From: a virus
Length of the DNA: 20,617 nt
Reading direction: 5' to 3' (one strand)
Virus record (IMG/VR): IMGVR_UViG_3300024518_002874
Location: 1 to 20,617 of that record
Shown here: in pieces, positions 1 to 7,366 of the stretch
How the letters are laid out: each line of letters opens with the position of its first letter
How positions within the stretch are numbered: the stretch's first letter is position 1
Notes under the pieces: model-generated
The model's input: only the letters and a program-made list of their open reading frames with translations
Database searches by the model: none
Told to the model about the DNA's origin: nothing
Position numbers and translations under genes: made by a program

Positions 1-1752
1 CATAAACGAAAGCATGTCCGTAGAGAACGTGACGGGGGCCGCCGAATTGCTGATCCCTCCACTGAACGACGCGGCGGTGGCATTAGGCATGAGGAAGATG
101 TCACCGGCTGCCGCCCCGTTCTGATACTTACAGGATTCGAACGTTGGCCCGGTGATGATGCCCGTGTCGAGATGGACCCCATAGCTGAACTCGCTCGGGG
201 TGGATGCTTTATTGCCGTTGTCGAACATCGAGCAGCCGAAGAACATCGTATCGTTGGGTCCCTTGAGTGTGACTCCCGGACCATCGCAGGATTGGAAGTG
301 GTCGTTGCTGAACGAGATGTTAGAGAACGCTGCACCCCCCTTGAACATCGTGATCGTTCCGGTTGCCGGAGAAGCACTCGGAATGCCGTTTAGGAAGAAC
401 GTGAGAGTGTCAGCGGTTGGGGCTGTCGCGACTGTAAACTCCCCGTCGTAGAACTCTTCAGCTGCGCCCTCGATAGAGATCTGATCTCCCGGCGAATACC
501 CGTGACCAACGTGAGTGATCGCCGCGGTATTGCTTGAGGGGTTGGTCAGCAGGCCTGCCCCGACAGACAGCGGCGTGGAGCGCGTAGACATGAGAAGCCC
601 TGCCGCGTCACTCGTGCCCGCAACGTCGTTTATACCAGCCGACGCGATCCAGTTCGAGTCAAAGTTGATGGATCGAATGATCGCAGGGTCTCCTGGAGTG
701 ACAGGGTTCTGCGTAGTTGAATGCATATTGATGACTGCATCGTTGGTGGTCGCCTCGAACGAGTTCCCGATGAACTTGTGATTCGAGCATAGCCTCGTCG
801 GATCCAACTCCATAGCGTGTTCGAGATACCCGGCGACGTTGTTGTTATACATGAACACCGCATCGACGTCGTATAGTGCGATACCCACGTTGCCGTATAC
901 CGTGTTTGTCCCTATACCGAGATACCCGAGAGCGTTGCCCTGGAAGAAGCAATCTCGGATGTCGATCGCGCTACCTTCTGTGCCGCCGGACTGGTCGCCA
1001 AGCGTGAGAGTGATCCCGCCAGCAACCGACCCCGGGTAGTGCATCCAGCATTGCTGCATGTTGATGATCTCGAACCGCCCGAGGAGCATCGCGTTGATGT
1101 GGGCCGTGATGTTGAGTAGCTTGAAGTCACAGCCTCTCCAGCGGTTGAGCAGCTCGATCATGTAGCCACCCGTCCGAGTCGTCTGGGTGTCGGCGGTGAT
1201 CGACATGTTCTCAATGGAACACTGGAAGTTCTGGCCGGAGCCGGCAGCTGCGTAGAATACTGCCTCGGTTGCATGGCTCGTCGTGATGATCGTGCAGTCG
1301 CGTCCCTCGCCGACGATTCGGATTCCGCCGGTCGTGTTGGTTGGGATCGTGACCTTGCCGTCAACCTGATAGGTGCCGGCTTGCATACGAACCGTCCCGC
1401 AGCCTCTGGCGTTGATTGCGTCGACCGCGTCTTGGATGAGCTGGGTAGCGACGACAACACCAGTGGGATCCGCACCGAAGGCTACCGGATCGATTCCGGG
1501 GCGTGCGTCGATCTCGAACTCATTGCCAACCGAGTCGTATATCTTGCCCACCTCGTAGCTCGTAGAGACCGGGGTGCCGGTGTTGCCCGTTGCGACCCAA
1601 AGCGCCGCGCCGCCGTCATTAGCTGCAGTGTGCCCCGTAGTCTCGACCGAACCGATGCCCGTTAGATCCGTCGTGAGGATCTCGGCCGTGGTGATGTCGG
1701 CCATGAAGCTATTGGTTGCCGAGTCGTTTGTTCTCGTGCGGCCCGTGCTCAT
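1..1752 (-). CDS. Tailspike, parallel beta-helix (3' end off window)
   Basis: The reading frame stays open from the ATG at 1752 to the left edge (584 codons seen), so the C-terminus is missing. The start overlaps the stop of the upstream gene as ATGA. Residues 1-85 look like a virion-anchoring head. From residue 88 a pectate-lyase-like beta-helix begins with the typical first-rung pattern GIDPVAFGADPTG, then IQDAVDAINARGCGTVRMQAGTY. Rungs rich in N, G and hydrophobic residues follow, such as NMSITADTQ and IDIRDCFFQGNALG. Residues about 405-470 form a separate beta-rich module (THVGHGYSPGDQISIEGA) between rungs. It is the last gene of the structural run, where P22 carries ejection genes and later its gene 9 tailspike. 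Known role of such proteins: binding and often cleaving host polysaccharide. The substrate and catalytic residues cannot be read here. Confidence 0.85.
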   Translation of the reverse strand, partial: MSTGRTRTNDSATNSFMADITTAEILTTDLTGIGSVETTGHTAANDGGAALWVATGNTGTPVSTSYEVGKIYDSVGNEFEIDARPGIDPVAFGADPTGVVVATQLIQDAVDAINARGCGTVRMQAGTYQVDGKVTIPTNTTGGIRIVGEGRDCTIITTSHATEAVFYAAAGSGQNFQCSIENMSITADTQTTRTGGYMIELLNRWRGCDFKLLNITAHINAMLLGRFEIINMQQCWMHYPGSVAGGITLTLGDQSGGTEGSAIDIRDCFFQGNALGYLGIGTNTVYGNVGIALYDVDAVFMYNNNVAGYLEHAMELDPTRLCSNHKFIGNSFEATTNDAVINMHSTTQNPVTPGDPAIIRSINFDSNWIASAGINDVAGTSDAAGLLMSTRSTPLSVGAGLLTNPSSNTAAITHVGHGYSPGDQISIEGAAEEFYDGEFTVATAPTADTLTFFLNGIPSASPATGTITMFKGGAAFSNISFSNDHFQSCDGPGVTLKGPNDTMFFGCSMFDNGNKASTPSEFSYGVHLDTGIITGPTFESCKYQNGAAAGDIFLMPNATAASFSGGISNSAAPVTFSTDMLSFM

Positions 1753-4088
1753 TGTGGCACCTCTTCGTCTGGGATTTCTTCGGAGCTTCGGGCTGCCGAT
1801 GCGGCCGTTGCCGCTACTGCGGTTCGGACCTCTGGCTTCGACGCTGCGTCAAGTAGCTTCTTCATGGCCTGCTGCGCCTTGTTCGGGTCCTTGATCTGGC
1901 GCACTGCGGACAAATCAGGAGTCCAGTCTGGATCGAATAGGATCTTCGCCGCAGTCTCGACGCCTCGGTTGTACGCGGTCGTATCGATCGCCTCGGCTGC
2001 GCCTTGTTTGGGCGACATCACGAACTCGCGGAGCGCAACGAATGGCCCCCGGAATTCCTTCTCGATGACTCGCCGGATTCCAGTCTGAGATCCACCTGGG
2101 CGACCAATAGCGGCACGCCCTAACCACTCTTCGAAGGCGACGAGATTCTTCCTCATCTCACCATCGACTGAATCTAGAAGCACGCGCCTGTCTTCGGTCC
2201 CCTTGCCGTACAGAAGGCGCCGCAACAGTGCCGGCTCATTGCCCGCCAACAGGATCTTGCGTTCCTCTTCTGTCGCCTCCTCGATTATTCCGGGAACACG
2301 AGCCTTGTCTACGCGCCAGCGAATATTCTCTCGCGCCAATGCGTTCCACGAATCGCCAGATGGATCAGCTGCGTTCACCGCCTTCTTGACCTGGGCAACA
2401 GATCGAGGATTCGCGAAAGTGAGACGTCTTATCGCGTTGAAATCGACTTTGTCTAGATCTGCGATTGCCGCCACTGGGGTCTTTTCAAACGCATCCAAAG
2501 CTGGAGAAGCCTCGCGGTATGCCTTCGTCGCTGCGGCATAGCGCGGTGATGCTTCGTTCATTGCGTCGGTCAAATCAGCCCATACGCCAGACAGCTCCCT
2601 AGATGTAGTTCTGGCTCCATCTTTCCTAGCTTGGGCCATCTGCTGAAAGAGCGTTTCGCGTGCCCCGTGCAGTGTCCGAAGGTTAGACCGTGGGGAGTCG
2701 GCGGATTTCTTAATATTAGCCATCGCCGTTTTGAGTGCGTTGTGAACGTCGCCCGATGTGTGCTCATGGGTTAGCTTGAATTTCAGCCGGGCGGCGACTC
2801 CGTCGATATCGACTTGCGTGCCAGCCCTTCTCGCGTCCTGCCACGCTCTCTTGTAGATCGGAGAGGAGACTGCAGCCCTCGACTGGTCCAGCGCGCCTCG
2901 CGCAATCTCAGCAGCTGCGAACACCGCGTCAGCTGAGTCGGCTGCCTCTTTAACGGTCGACAGGTCATTCATGAAGCTAATTACAGCTTCGCCTGCGTCT
3001 TTGTTTTGCGCCTGCAGCACTTCGACAGCGTCTATTGCTACTTTCGGATGACTTGCCAAGAACGCTTGCCGCTCGGCCTCGAACAGGTCTGACGGCTTCT
3101 TCTGCGCCACGAGCAGCGGGCCAAATTGCTCCGCCAGCTCTTCCCCCCTTTCGACCTCAGGGCGGATCTTCTCAAACTCGGTAGTCTCAACTCGTAGCTG
3201 CTCCGCGTCCTGCGCTGCCTGCTTAGTGGCTCGCCTTGCGCCGACCTTTCGCCCGGCTGCTGCTAGCAGAGGCGCGGCCTCTCCGATGCTAGCGCCAGCA
3301 CCAGCCAGAGCCGCACGCCCTAGGCTTACGGGCTGATCTGAACCGAGATCCTGGGCGGCCTTGTCCAGCACGACGCTAGTGCCGAATGCGCCAAGCCCCT
3401 GCCTCATAATCCGAGTGCCGAGAGTCTTGGCCAGCGAGGCCCATTTGACGGCAGGGATAAAGGCTAACGCCTGAACCATCAGCTGTGTACGATCCGCCGC
3501 GCTTAGCCCGGGCCGGTTGAGCAAGAGCGGTTGATCGCCAATCGTGATCATGGTCGTTCCGCGCCCCGTGACGACTTCGGCGTCTGGGAAGAACTCCTTG
3601 AGGACATCGATTTGCCCCTCTGGATCCACCGATGTAAGGATGCCCGCTCCTAGCTTCAGCTGGTCCAAGAACGAAGTATCCTCAGGAAACTCCCCTGTGA
3701 ACAGGATCTCGGAGACCTCTTTCGCGTCTTGGAACCTCTCGGGGAGTTGCGCTATCCGCCCGGCCCCCGTGAACATTTCGCGCTCGGTCATGAGAGGTTC
3801 GCGGGCTGCTGCTCGGTCGGCTGCGGCTTGAGCGGCACCGCCCTTCGCGGCAATCGCGGCGTCTATTTGATCCAGAGTCGGCGGCGATTGGGCCTGTGCT
3901 TGGGCTGGGACTGCACCTTGAACAGGGATGAACTGCTGGACCGCAACCGGACCTTCGGCGGGTGAGAGTGTTGGCTGCGCGGCTGGCGCAGGGCCACCAA
4001 CAACGTCGAGCGGAGCTGGGCCCTGCGCTGGGTTTAGAGCGCGGACCCTCTCGGCTATCTCGGCGTCTATTTCGGCTAGTGACGGCAC
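1749..4088 (-). CDS. Large ejection (internal virion) protein, P22 gp16 position
   Basis: The 779-aa protein starts at GTG 4088, which shares its first base with the TAG stop of the upstream gene (TAGTG), suggesting translational coupling. The N-terminus (1-90) is Pro/Ala/Gln rich and contains two copies of a short motif, PSLAEIDAEIA (2-12) and PTLDQIDAAIA (70-80). Residues about 203-285 are hydrophobic to amphipathic with many Gly and Ala, and could contact a membrane. The rest is long, charged and helical, with an acidic end. Its position after the gp7- and gp20-like genes and before the tailspike matches P22 gene 16, whose product is ejected with DNA and helps it cross the inner membrane. 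P22 gp16 is about 609 aa, so this one is longer. The assignment rests on order and composition, not on a clear domain. Confidence 0.65.
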   Translation of the reverse strand: MPSLAEIDAEIAERVRALNPAQGPAPLDVVGGPAPAAQPTLSPAEGPVAVQQFIPVQGAVPAQAQAQSPPTLDQIDAAIAAKGGAAQAAADRAAAREPLMTEREMFTGAGRIAQLPERFQDAKEVSEILFTGEFPEDTSFLDQLKLGAGILTSVDPEGQIDVLKEFFPDAEVVTGRGTTMITIGDQPLLLNRPGLSAADRTQLMVQALAFIPAVKWASLAKTLGTRIMRQGLGAFGTSVVLDKAAQDLGSDQPVSLGRAALAGAGASIGEAAPLLAAAGRKVGARRATKQAAQDAEQLRVETTEFEKIRPEVERGEELAEQFGPLLVAQKKPSDLFEAERQAFLASHPKVAIDAVEVLQAQNKDAGEAVISFMNDLSTVKEAADSADAVFAAAEIARGALDQSRAAVSSPIYKRAWQDARRAGTQVDIDGVAARLKFKLTHEHTSGDVHNALKTAMANIKKSADSPRSNLRTLHGARETLFQQMAQARKDGARTTSRELSGVWADLTDAMNEASPRYAAATKAYREASPALDAFEKTPVAAIADLDKVDFNAIRRLTFANPRSVAQVKKAVNAADPSGDSWNALARENIRWRVDKARVPGIIEEATEEERKILLAGNEPALLRRLLYGKGTEDRRVLLDSVDGEMRKNLVAFEEWLGRAAIGRPGGSQTGIRRVIEKEFRGPFVALREFVMSPKQGAAEAIDTTAYNRGVETAAKILFDPDWTPDLSAVRQIKDPNKAQQAMKKLLDAASKPEVRTAVAATAASAARSSEEIPDEEVPQ

Positions 4089-5377
4089 TATTGCCCTTGC
4101 GTTGCTATCTGCTCTCGGAGTTGGATTAGCTCTTCGAGTGACATATCAGCGGAGCCGGGGAAGGACTCGGCGCGCTGTTGTATGTCGGCCATTCTGGACG
4201 CGGGGGGCTTGAATACGAAGTTCTCGGCGTCTCCATCGAACGCCCTGAACTGCTTCCCCTCTTCTACCGCATCACTGAGGCGGGTGATCAACCGCTTGAT
4301 GATGATGCGGTTAGCCTCGGTTGAGTTGCTCATGTTGGCCGTCGTTTCCATTGCGAACTCACGCTCTGGGTCGGATATTGCGCCCACGAACTTCGCCAGC
4401 TCATCAAACACGAGAAGGTTCAGCTCTGCGTTGAGCGCCTGCTCGTTCGTAGGGTCGATCCCGTGTATGAACGGGCCGAGCAAGCGCTTGGCTTGAGCGA
4501 GCTTGCCGGTTTCGATCTTGTTCAATCCGTCCATCACCCTGCGAAGCGTGGGGATCGTCTTATTCGCCTGCCGAGCCGCATCGCGTATATCTTCTGCGAT
4601 TGCGCTCCGCTCTTTCCCTAGAGCAACGCTGCCCGCCGTAAGCCTCGCGGTGCGTACTTTCCTTCTGGCCTGCTGCTCAGGCGAGTCCTTGGCAACCGTA
4701 AATCCGGGCGGAAAGTCTACCCCTAAAGCCTCTGCCGCTCCCGTTGTGGGGTTTACTACAGGACTGACTAGCCGCGTCTCGCCTGTCTCCTTGTTCTCGA
4801 TCAATACCGGAGCGAATGCCTTGATACCGGACGCCCGGGCGTTTGGGGCTCCAGCTCCAGCCTTCACCGGGGGCCTGATGCCGCCTGGTATCTCCCTCAA
4901 CGCGCCCTCTGCCCCCCGCTCCGCGAATATCGGCTGGCCCTGCGCGTCGACCGCTTGGAATGGCTTGGTGAACTTCTGTTGGGGCAGGCGGTCGATTACA
5001 CCCTTTCGCTCAAGGAGAGTGCGAAGCTTCGGTATGGTTGCCTCTTGCTCCTCTGGGCTCATCCTGAGGAGTTCCATCGTGTCCTTGTTGTCGCCATTCT
5101 CTTGGGCGACACGCTTAGCCCTTGTTCTGAGGAACTCGTTCCGCTCCTCCGGGTCTTCGATCGCCTCTAGTTCGAGGAAATCGTTTGCGATGGACCTCAG
5201 GTTCTTCTCTTTGGTGAAGCGTTCCACCTCCTGCTTGCGCTTCTGCTGCTCGAGCCCGAAGCGCTGGATGTCGCGTTGCTCGGCCGCGCTCGCGCGTGCG
5301 CCTGCAGCGCGCTGAGCTTGGATATCACGCCCGCCCCTGAACCCTGCTGTGAAGCTGGAAAAGATATTATCTGCCAT
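4088..5377 (-). CDS. DNA ejection protein, P22 gp20 position
   Basis: The 429-aa protein has an ATG at 5377 and an AGGGG ribosome-binding site 7 bases upstream. Residues 1-140 are highly charged and predicted helical (QRDIQRFGLEQQKRKQEVER). A Pro/Gly-rich middle follows, then a helical C-terminal region with HGIDPTNEQALNAELNLLVF and REFAMETTANMSNSTEANR. The latter is a segment type often seen in podovirus internal virion proteins. No signal peptide or clear membrane helix is seen. P22 gp20 is 471 aa, so the length is comparable. It lies 13 bp after the gp7-like gene and touches the next gene. Inferred role: packaged in the head and ejected with DNA to build the channel across the envelope. 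It could be a generic internal protein without direct gp20 ancestry. Confidence 0.65.
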   Translation of the reverse strand: MADNIFSSFTAGFRGGRDIQAQRAAGARASAAEQRDIQRFGLEQQKRKQEVERFTKEKNLRSIANDFLELEAIEDPEERNEFLRTRAKRVAQENGDNKDTMELLRMSPEEQEATIPKLRTLLERKGVIDRLPQQKFTKPFQAVDAQGQPIFAERGAEGALREIPGGIRPPVKAGAGAPNARASGIKAFAPVLIENKETGETRLVSPVVNPTTGAAEALGVDFPPGFTVAKDSPEQQARRKVRTARLTAGSVALGKERSAIAEDIRDAARQANKTIPTLRRVMDGLNKIETGKLAQAKRLLGPFIHGIDPTNEQALNAELNLLVFDELAKFVGAISDPEREFAMETTANMSNSTEANRIIIKRLITRLSDAVEEGKQFRAFDGDAENFVFKPPASRMADIQQRAESFPGSADMSLEELIQLREQIATQGQ

Positions 5378-5390
5378 CAGTTGCCCCTAG

Positions 5391-6125
5391 TTACCCCTTC
5401 ACCACGGGGGGGCCGAAACCGCCGCCAAGTGCCATCCCGCCCAATTCCGCCAAACCGAAGAGAGTGCTCTGGAATTGCCGCCCGGCGTTGCGTGTGCCTT
5501 CGGCTCGAGCCATGCCCGCTCCGAGGGTGCCTTGGCCCTGCGTCTGGCCGATCCCGACCAGTCCCGCGGACTGCGCAGCGCCGAGACGGGTCTCAATGTT
5601 CGAGATGTCTTGCTGTAGACCCAGGTCGACATTCGCGACGTCCTTCAGATCGCCAAACCGGCTCTGGAAACTCTGCTCTGCAAGATTCTGGCTAAATTCG
5701 GTGAGCGCCTGGAGTCGCCTCCCACCCCCCAGACCGCCCGTAGCCGCTGCGCCCCTGTCGATGCCACGCAGCCCCCGCTCTCGCAGGAAAGCCACTCCTG
5801 GGCTGTCCTGGAAGCCCTCGAAGGCCTGTCGCTGCGCCCCGGACCCTAGGGCCCCAGAGAAGGCTCGAACCTGATTGAGGGCGGCTCCAGGCGTATCAGA
5901 TACGAACGGCTCGAAGCCCGCCAAGGCTCGCTGTGAAGCTGCCTCTTGCTTCTCGAGAGCCTCGCGTTGGAATGCGATATTCTGCGCAGTCGCGCGCTCC
6001 TGGGCGCTGGCGAGTTCCTGCCCTGCCTCTTTTTCGGAAGCTCCTGTGAGGGCCCCGAAGGCGTCCTCACCGACGCCGACAACGGTATCGACCACGTCCC
6101 CAAAGAAATCACCCACTGCGCCCAT
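5391..6125 (-). CDS. DNA ejection protein, P22 gp7-like
   Basis: I chose the ATG at 6125 because AAAGGAGA lies just upstream. An in-frame ATG 27 bp earlier has no such site. The product is 244 aa and overlaps the preceding gene by 17 bp. Residues 1-30 are glycine-rich and hydrophobic (GAVGDFFGDVVDTVVGVGED). A helical Ala/Gln/Glu region covers 32-70. The centre holds the conserved pattern FQDSPGVAFLRERGLRGIDR followed by GAAATGGLGGGRRLQAL (106-141), which I recognise from gp7-like injection proteins of podoviruses and from many prophages. The C-terminus is Gly/Ala rich. P22 gp7 is an ejected protein acting early at the outer membrane. The gene starts the ejection trio gp7-gp20-gp16 here, in P22 order. 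Confidence 0.75.
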   Translation of the reverse strand: MGAVGDFFGDVVDTVVGVGEDAFGALTGASEKEAGQELASAQERATAQNIAFQREALEKQEAASQRALAGFEPFVSDTPGAALNQVRAFSGALGSGAQRQAFEGFQDSPGVAFLRERGLRGIDRGAAATGGLGGGRRLQALTEFSQNLAEQSFQSRFGDLKDVANVDLGLQQDISNIETRLGAAQSAGLVGIGQTQGQGTLGAGMARAEGTRNAGRQFQSTLFGLAELGGMALGGGFGPPVVKG

Positions 6126-6615
6126 CGGGTTCTCCTTTCTCGACCCACTCACGTAGTTCGCCGCGTGTTATACCGAGCCGCCATACGTCGATGAATTCGC
6201 CGCCTTTTAGAAACGCCTCTCGGCTGATGCCCTCATCGGTAAACCCATGCTTCCTGGCGAATCCGTAGACGTCCCCGAAGCACACCGGGATCTCGGCTAT
6301 GATCTTGTTGACTCGGCCGAAAAGGTTCTCATGCATCCACCTCATCATCTCCCGGCCCGCCGCTGCCGTGTGCTCCTTGCGATACTGGGCCAGAATGTGA
6401 GCATGCAGCCAGATCGTTGAGCCGTTGTGGCGGTGCAGGGCGAACATCCCGACCGGACCGCATTCAGCCTCGCACTGCAGAAACGTCCATTCGCGGAACT
6501 TCGCCATGTCGACGTCAGATGGGTCCTGATCGTCCTCTGCGATCCGACTCCAGATCTCGGGGTCGGTGAGAACCGAGTGGATGTAGTCCCAGTCTCGGGT
6601 GGGGGATACTTTCAC
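6109..6615 (-). CDS. GNAT-fold-like protein, P22 gp14 position
   Basis: The 168-aa protein starts at GTG 6615, overlapping the previous stop as GTGA, with GGAG 8 bases upstream. The sequence runs like a small acetyltransferase fold: beta strands around CGPVGMFALHRHNGSTIWLHAHIL, a helix with RKEHTAAAGREMMRWMHENLF, then VNKIIAEIP, and a C-terminal FARKHGFTDEG of the kind found late in GNAT domains. In P22 the gene between the tail needle and gp7 encodes gp14 (DUF2824, as I recall it), which is GNAT-like and linked to head assembly. The classic acetyl-CoA loop (Q/RxxGxG/A) is degenerate: KEHTAAAG is the nearest match. Enzyme activity is therefore uncertain, and a structural or assembly role is as likely. 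Confidence 0.6.
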   Translation of the reverse strand: MKVSPTRDWDYIHSVLTDPEIWSRIAEDDQDPSDVDMAKFREWTFLQCEAECGPVGMFALHRHNGSTIWLHAHILAQYRKEHTAAAGREMMRWMHENLFGRVNKIIAEIPVCFGDVYGFARKHGFTDEGISREAFLKGGEFIDVWRLGITRGELREWVEKGEPDGRSG

Positions 6616-6956
6616 GTGCTGAACTCCGTGCCGGTCATGGAGATGCTCGAGGTGATCGCGCCGGATATCACCTTGATGGTGCCGCCGGCGTTGATGGAAT
6701 CCCCGATGATCTCAGACAGGAGGACTGTATCACCGGCCCCGACCGACTTGGAATCGATCGCCTTAAAGTTGTCAGCCTCCGACTCCCCGCTCTGCAGAAC
6801 CCACACTGAGACTGGGACCGCTACTGGGCCAGTGTTCACGATCCGGGCTTGGTTAATCACAACCCGGTCAACGTCAGCCGGGGCTGTGTAGACCACAGCA
6901 GAGGACGTGCTCAGGGCGACGCCATTCGCCAGATTTACGCCGTATGTCACTGCCAT
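6612..6956 (-). CDS. Small beta-rich virion-associated protein
   Basis: The 114-aa protein is almost entirely beta strand by pattern: ALSTSSAVVYTAPADVDRVV, VNTGPVAVPVSVWVLQSG, VGAGDTVLLSEIIGDSINAG, TIKVISGAITSSISMTG. This order (YTAPA, then VxNTG, then a strand with a W, then GDTVLLSE, then a late SxSMTGTE) is common in small phage structural proteins, and I read it as a jelly-roll or Ig-like sandwich. The start overlaps the end of the upstream coiled-coil gene by 10 bp, and the stop overlaps the gp14-like start as GTGA. It sits between the gp26- and gp14-position genes. P22 has no counterpart there, so it may be a tail or head-surface decoration. The function is not established. Confidence 0.6.
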   Translation of the reverse strand: MAVTYGVNLANGVALSTSSAVVYTAPADVDRVVINQARIVNTGPVAVPVSVWVLQSGESEADNFKAIDSKSVGAGDTVLLSEIIGDSINAGGTIKVISGAITSSISMTGTEFST

Positions 6957-7366
6957 AGTATGAGGTTCCTCAAATCTTGGATGTCATCTTCCAGCTTCTC
7001 GATCGTGGCTTCGTGGACCCCATGCAGGGCAACCAGGCTCGCGATGTGCTGGTGGATGTCGCTATCCCCGCCTTCGAGGGCTGAGATCGTTGCTCGCTGC
7101 ACGGAGATGGTCGAGAGAAGGCCTGCAATCAGGTTCTGGATGTCGGAGATGTCACCGCCGGCCCGGGCAAGCTCCGCCGTGAGCACCCCGAGCTGGCCAG
7201 CTACCGCTCCGCCGAGTAGCGCTTGGATTTCGTCCTCGTCGTCGACGGGCTCTTCGTTGACCACAGGGCCCAGTGCTTCGATGAAGCGGGCGAAGCGCAT
7301 GTCAAGCAGGCCATCCGCGCCTACGGGCATCTGGTCGCGCCGAGGGACTACGATCGGGTCTGCCAT
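6947..7366 (-). CDS. Coiled-coil virion protein, possible short tail needle (gp26 position)
   Basis: The 139-aa protein starts at ATG 7366, sharing one base with the TAA stop of the gp10-like gene. The N-terminal 35 residues (MADPIVVPRRDQM, then LLDMRFARFIEAL) are followed by an acidic linker (NEEPVDDEDE). Heptad-like helices run from about residue 47 to the end, with hydrophobic residues every 3-4 positions and one glycine-rich break (EGGDSD). In P22 the gene right after gene 10 is gene 26, a trimeric coiled-coil needle that plugs the portal and pierces the envelope. P22 gp26 is 233 aa, so this would be a short version. Neither a globular C-terminal tip nor clear gp26 N-terminal similarity beyond MADP is visible. 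The call is from position and coiled-coil character. Confidence 0.45.
   Translation of the reverse strand: MADPIVVPRRDQMPVGADGLLDMRFARFIEALGPVVNEEPVDDEDEIQALLGGAVAGQLGVLTAELARAGGDISDIQNLIAGLLSTISVQRATISALEGGDSDIHQHIASLVALHGVHEATIEKLEDDIQDLRNLILWQ

Noticed and set aside
4503-5315. 270-aa plus-strand ORF opposite the gp20-like gene
   Set aside because: It is a shadow of the minus-strand gene: Ser/Arg-rich, no ribosome site, and it lies wholly inside a well-supported CDS.
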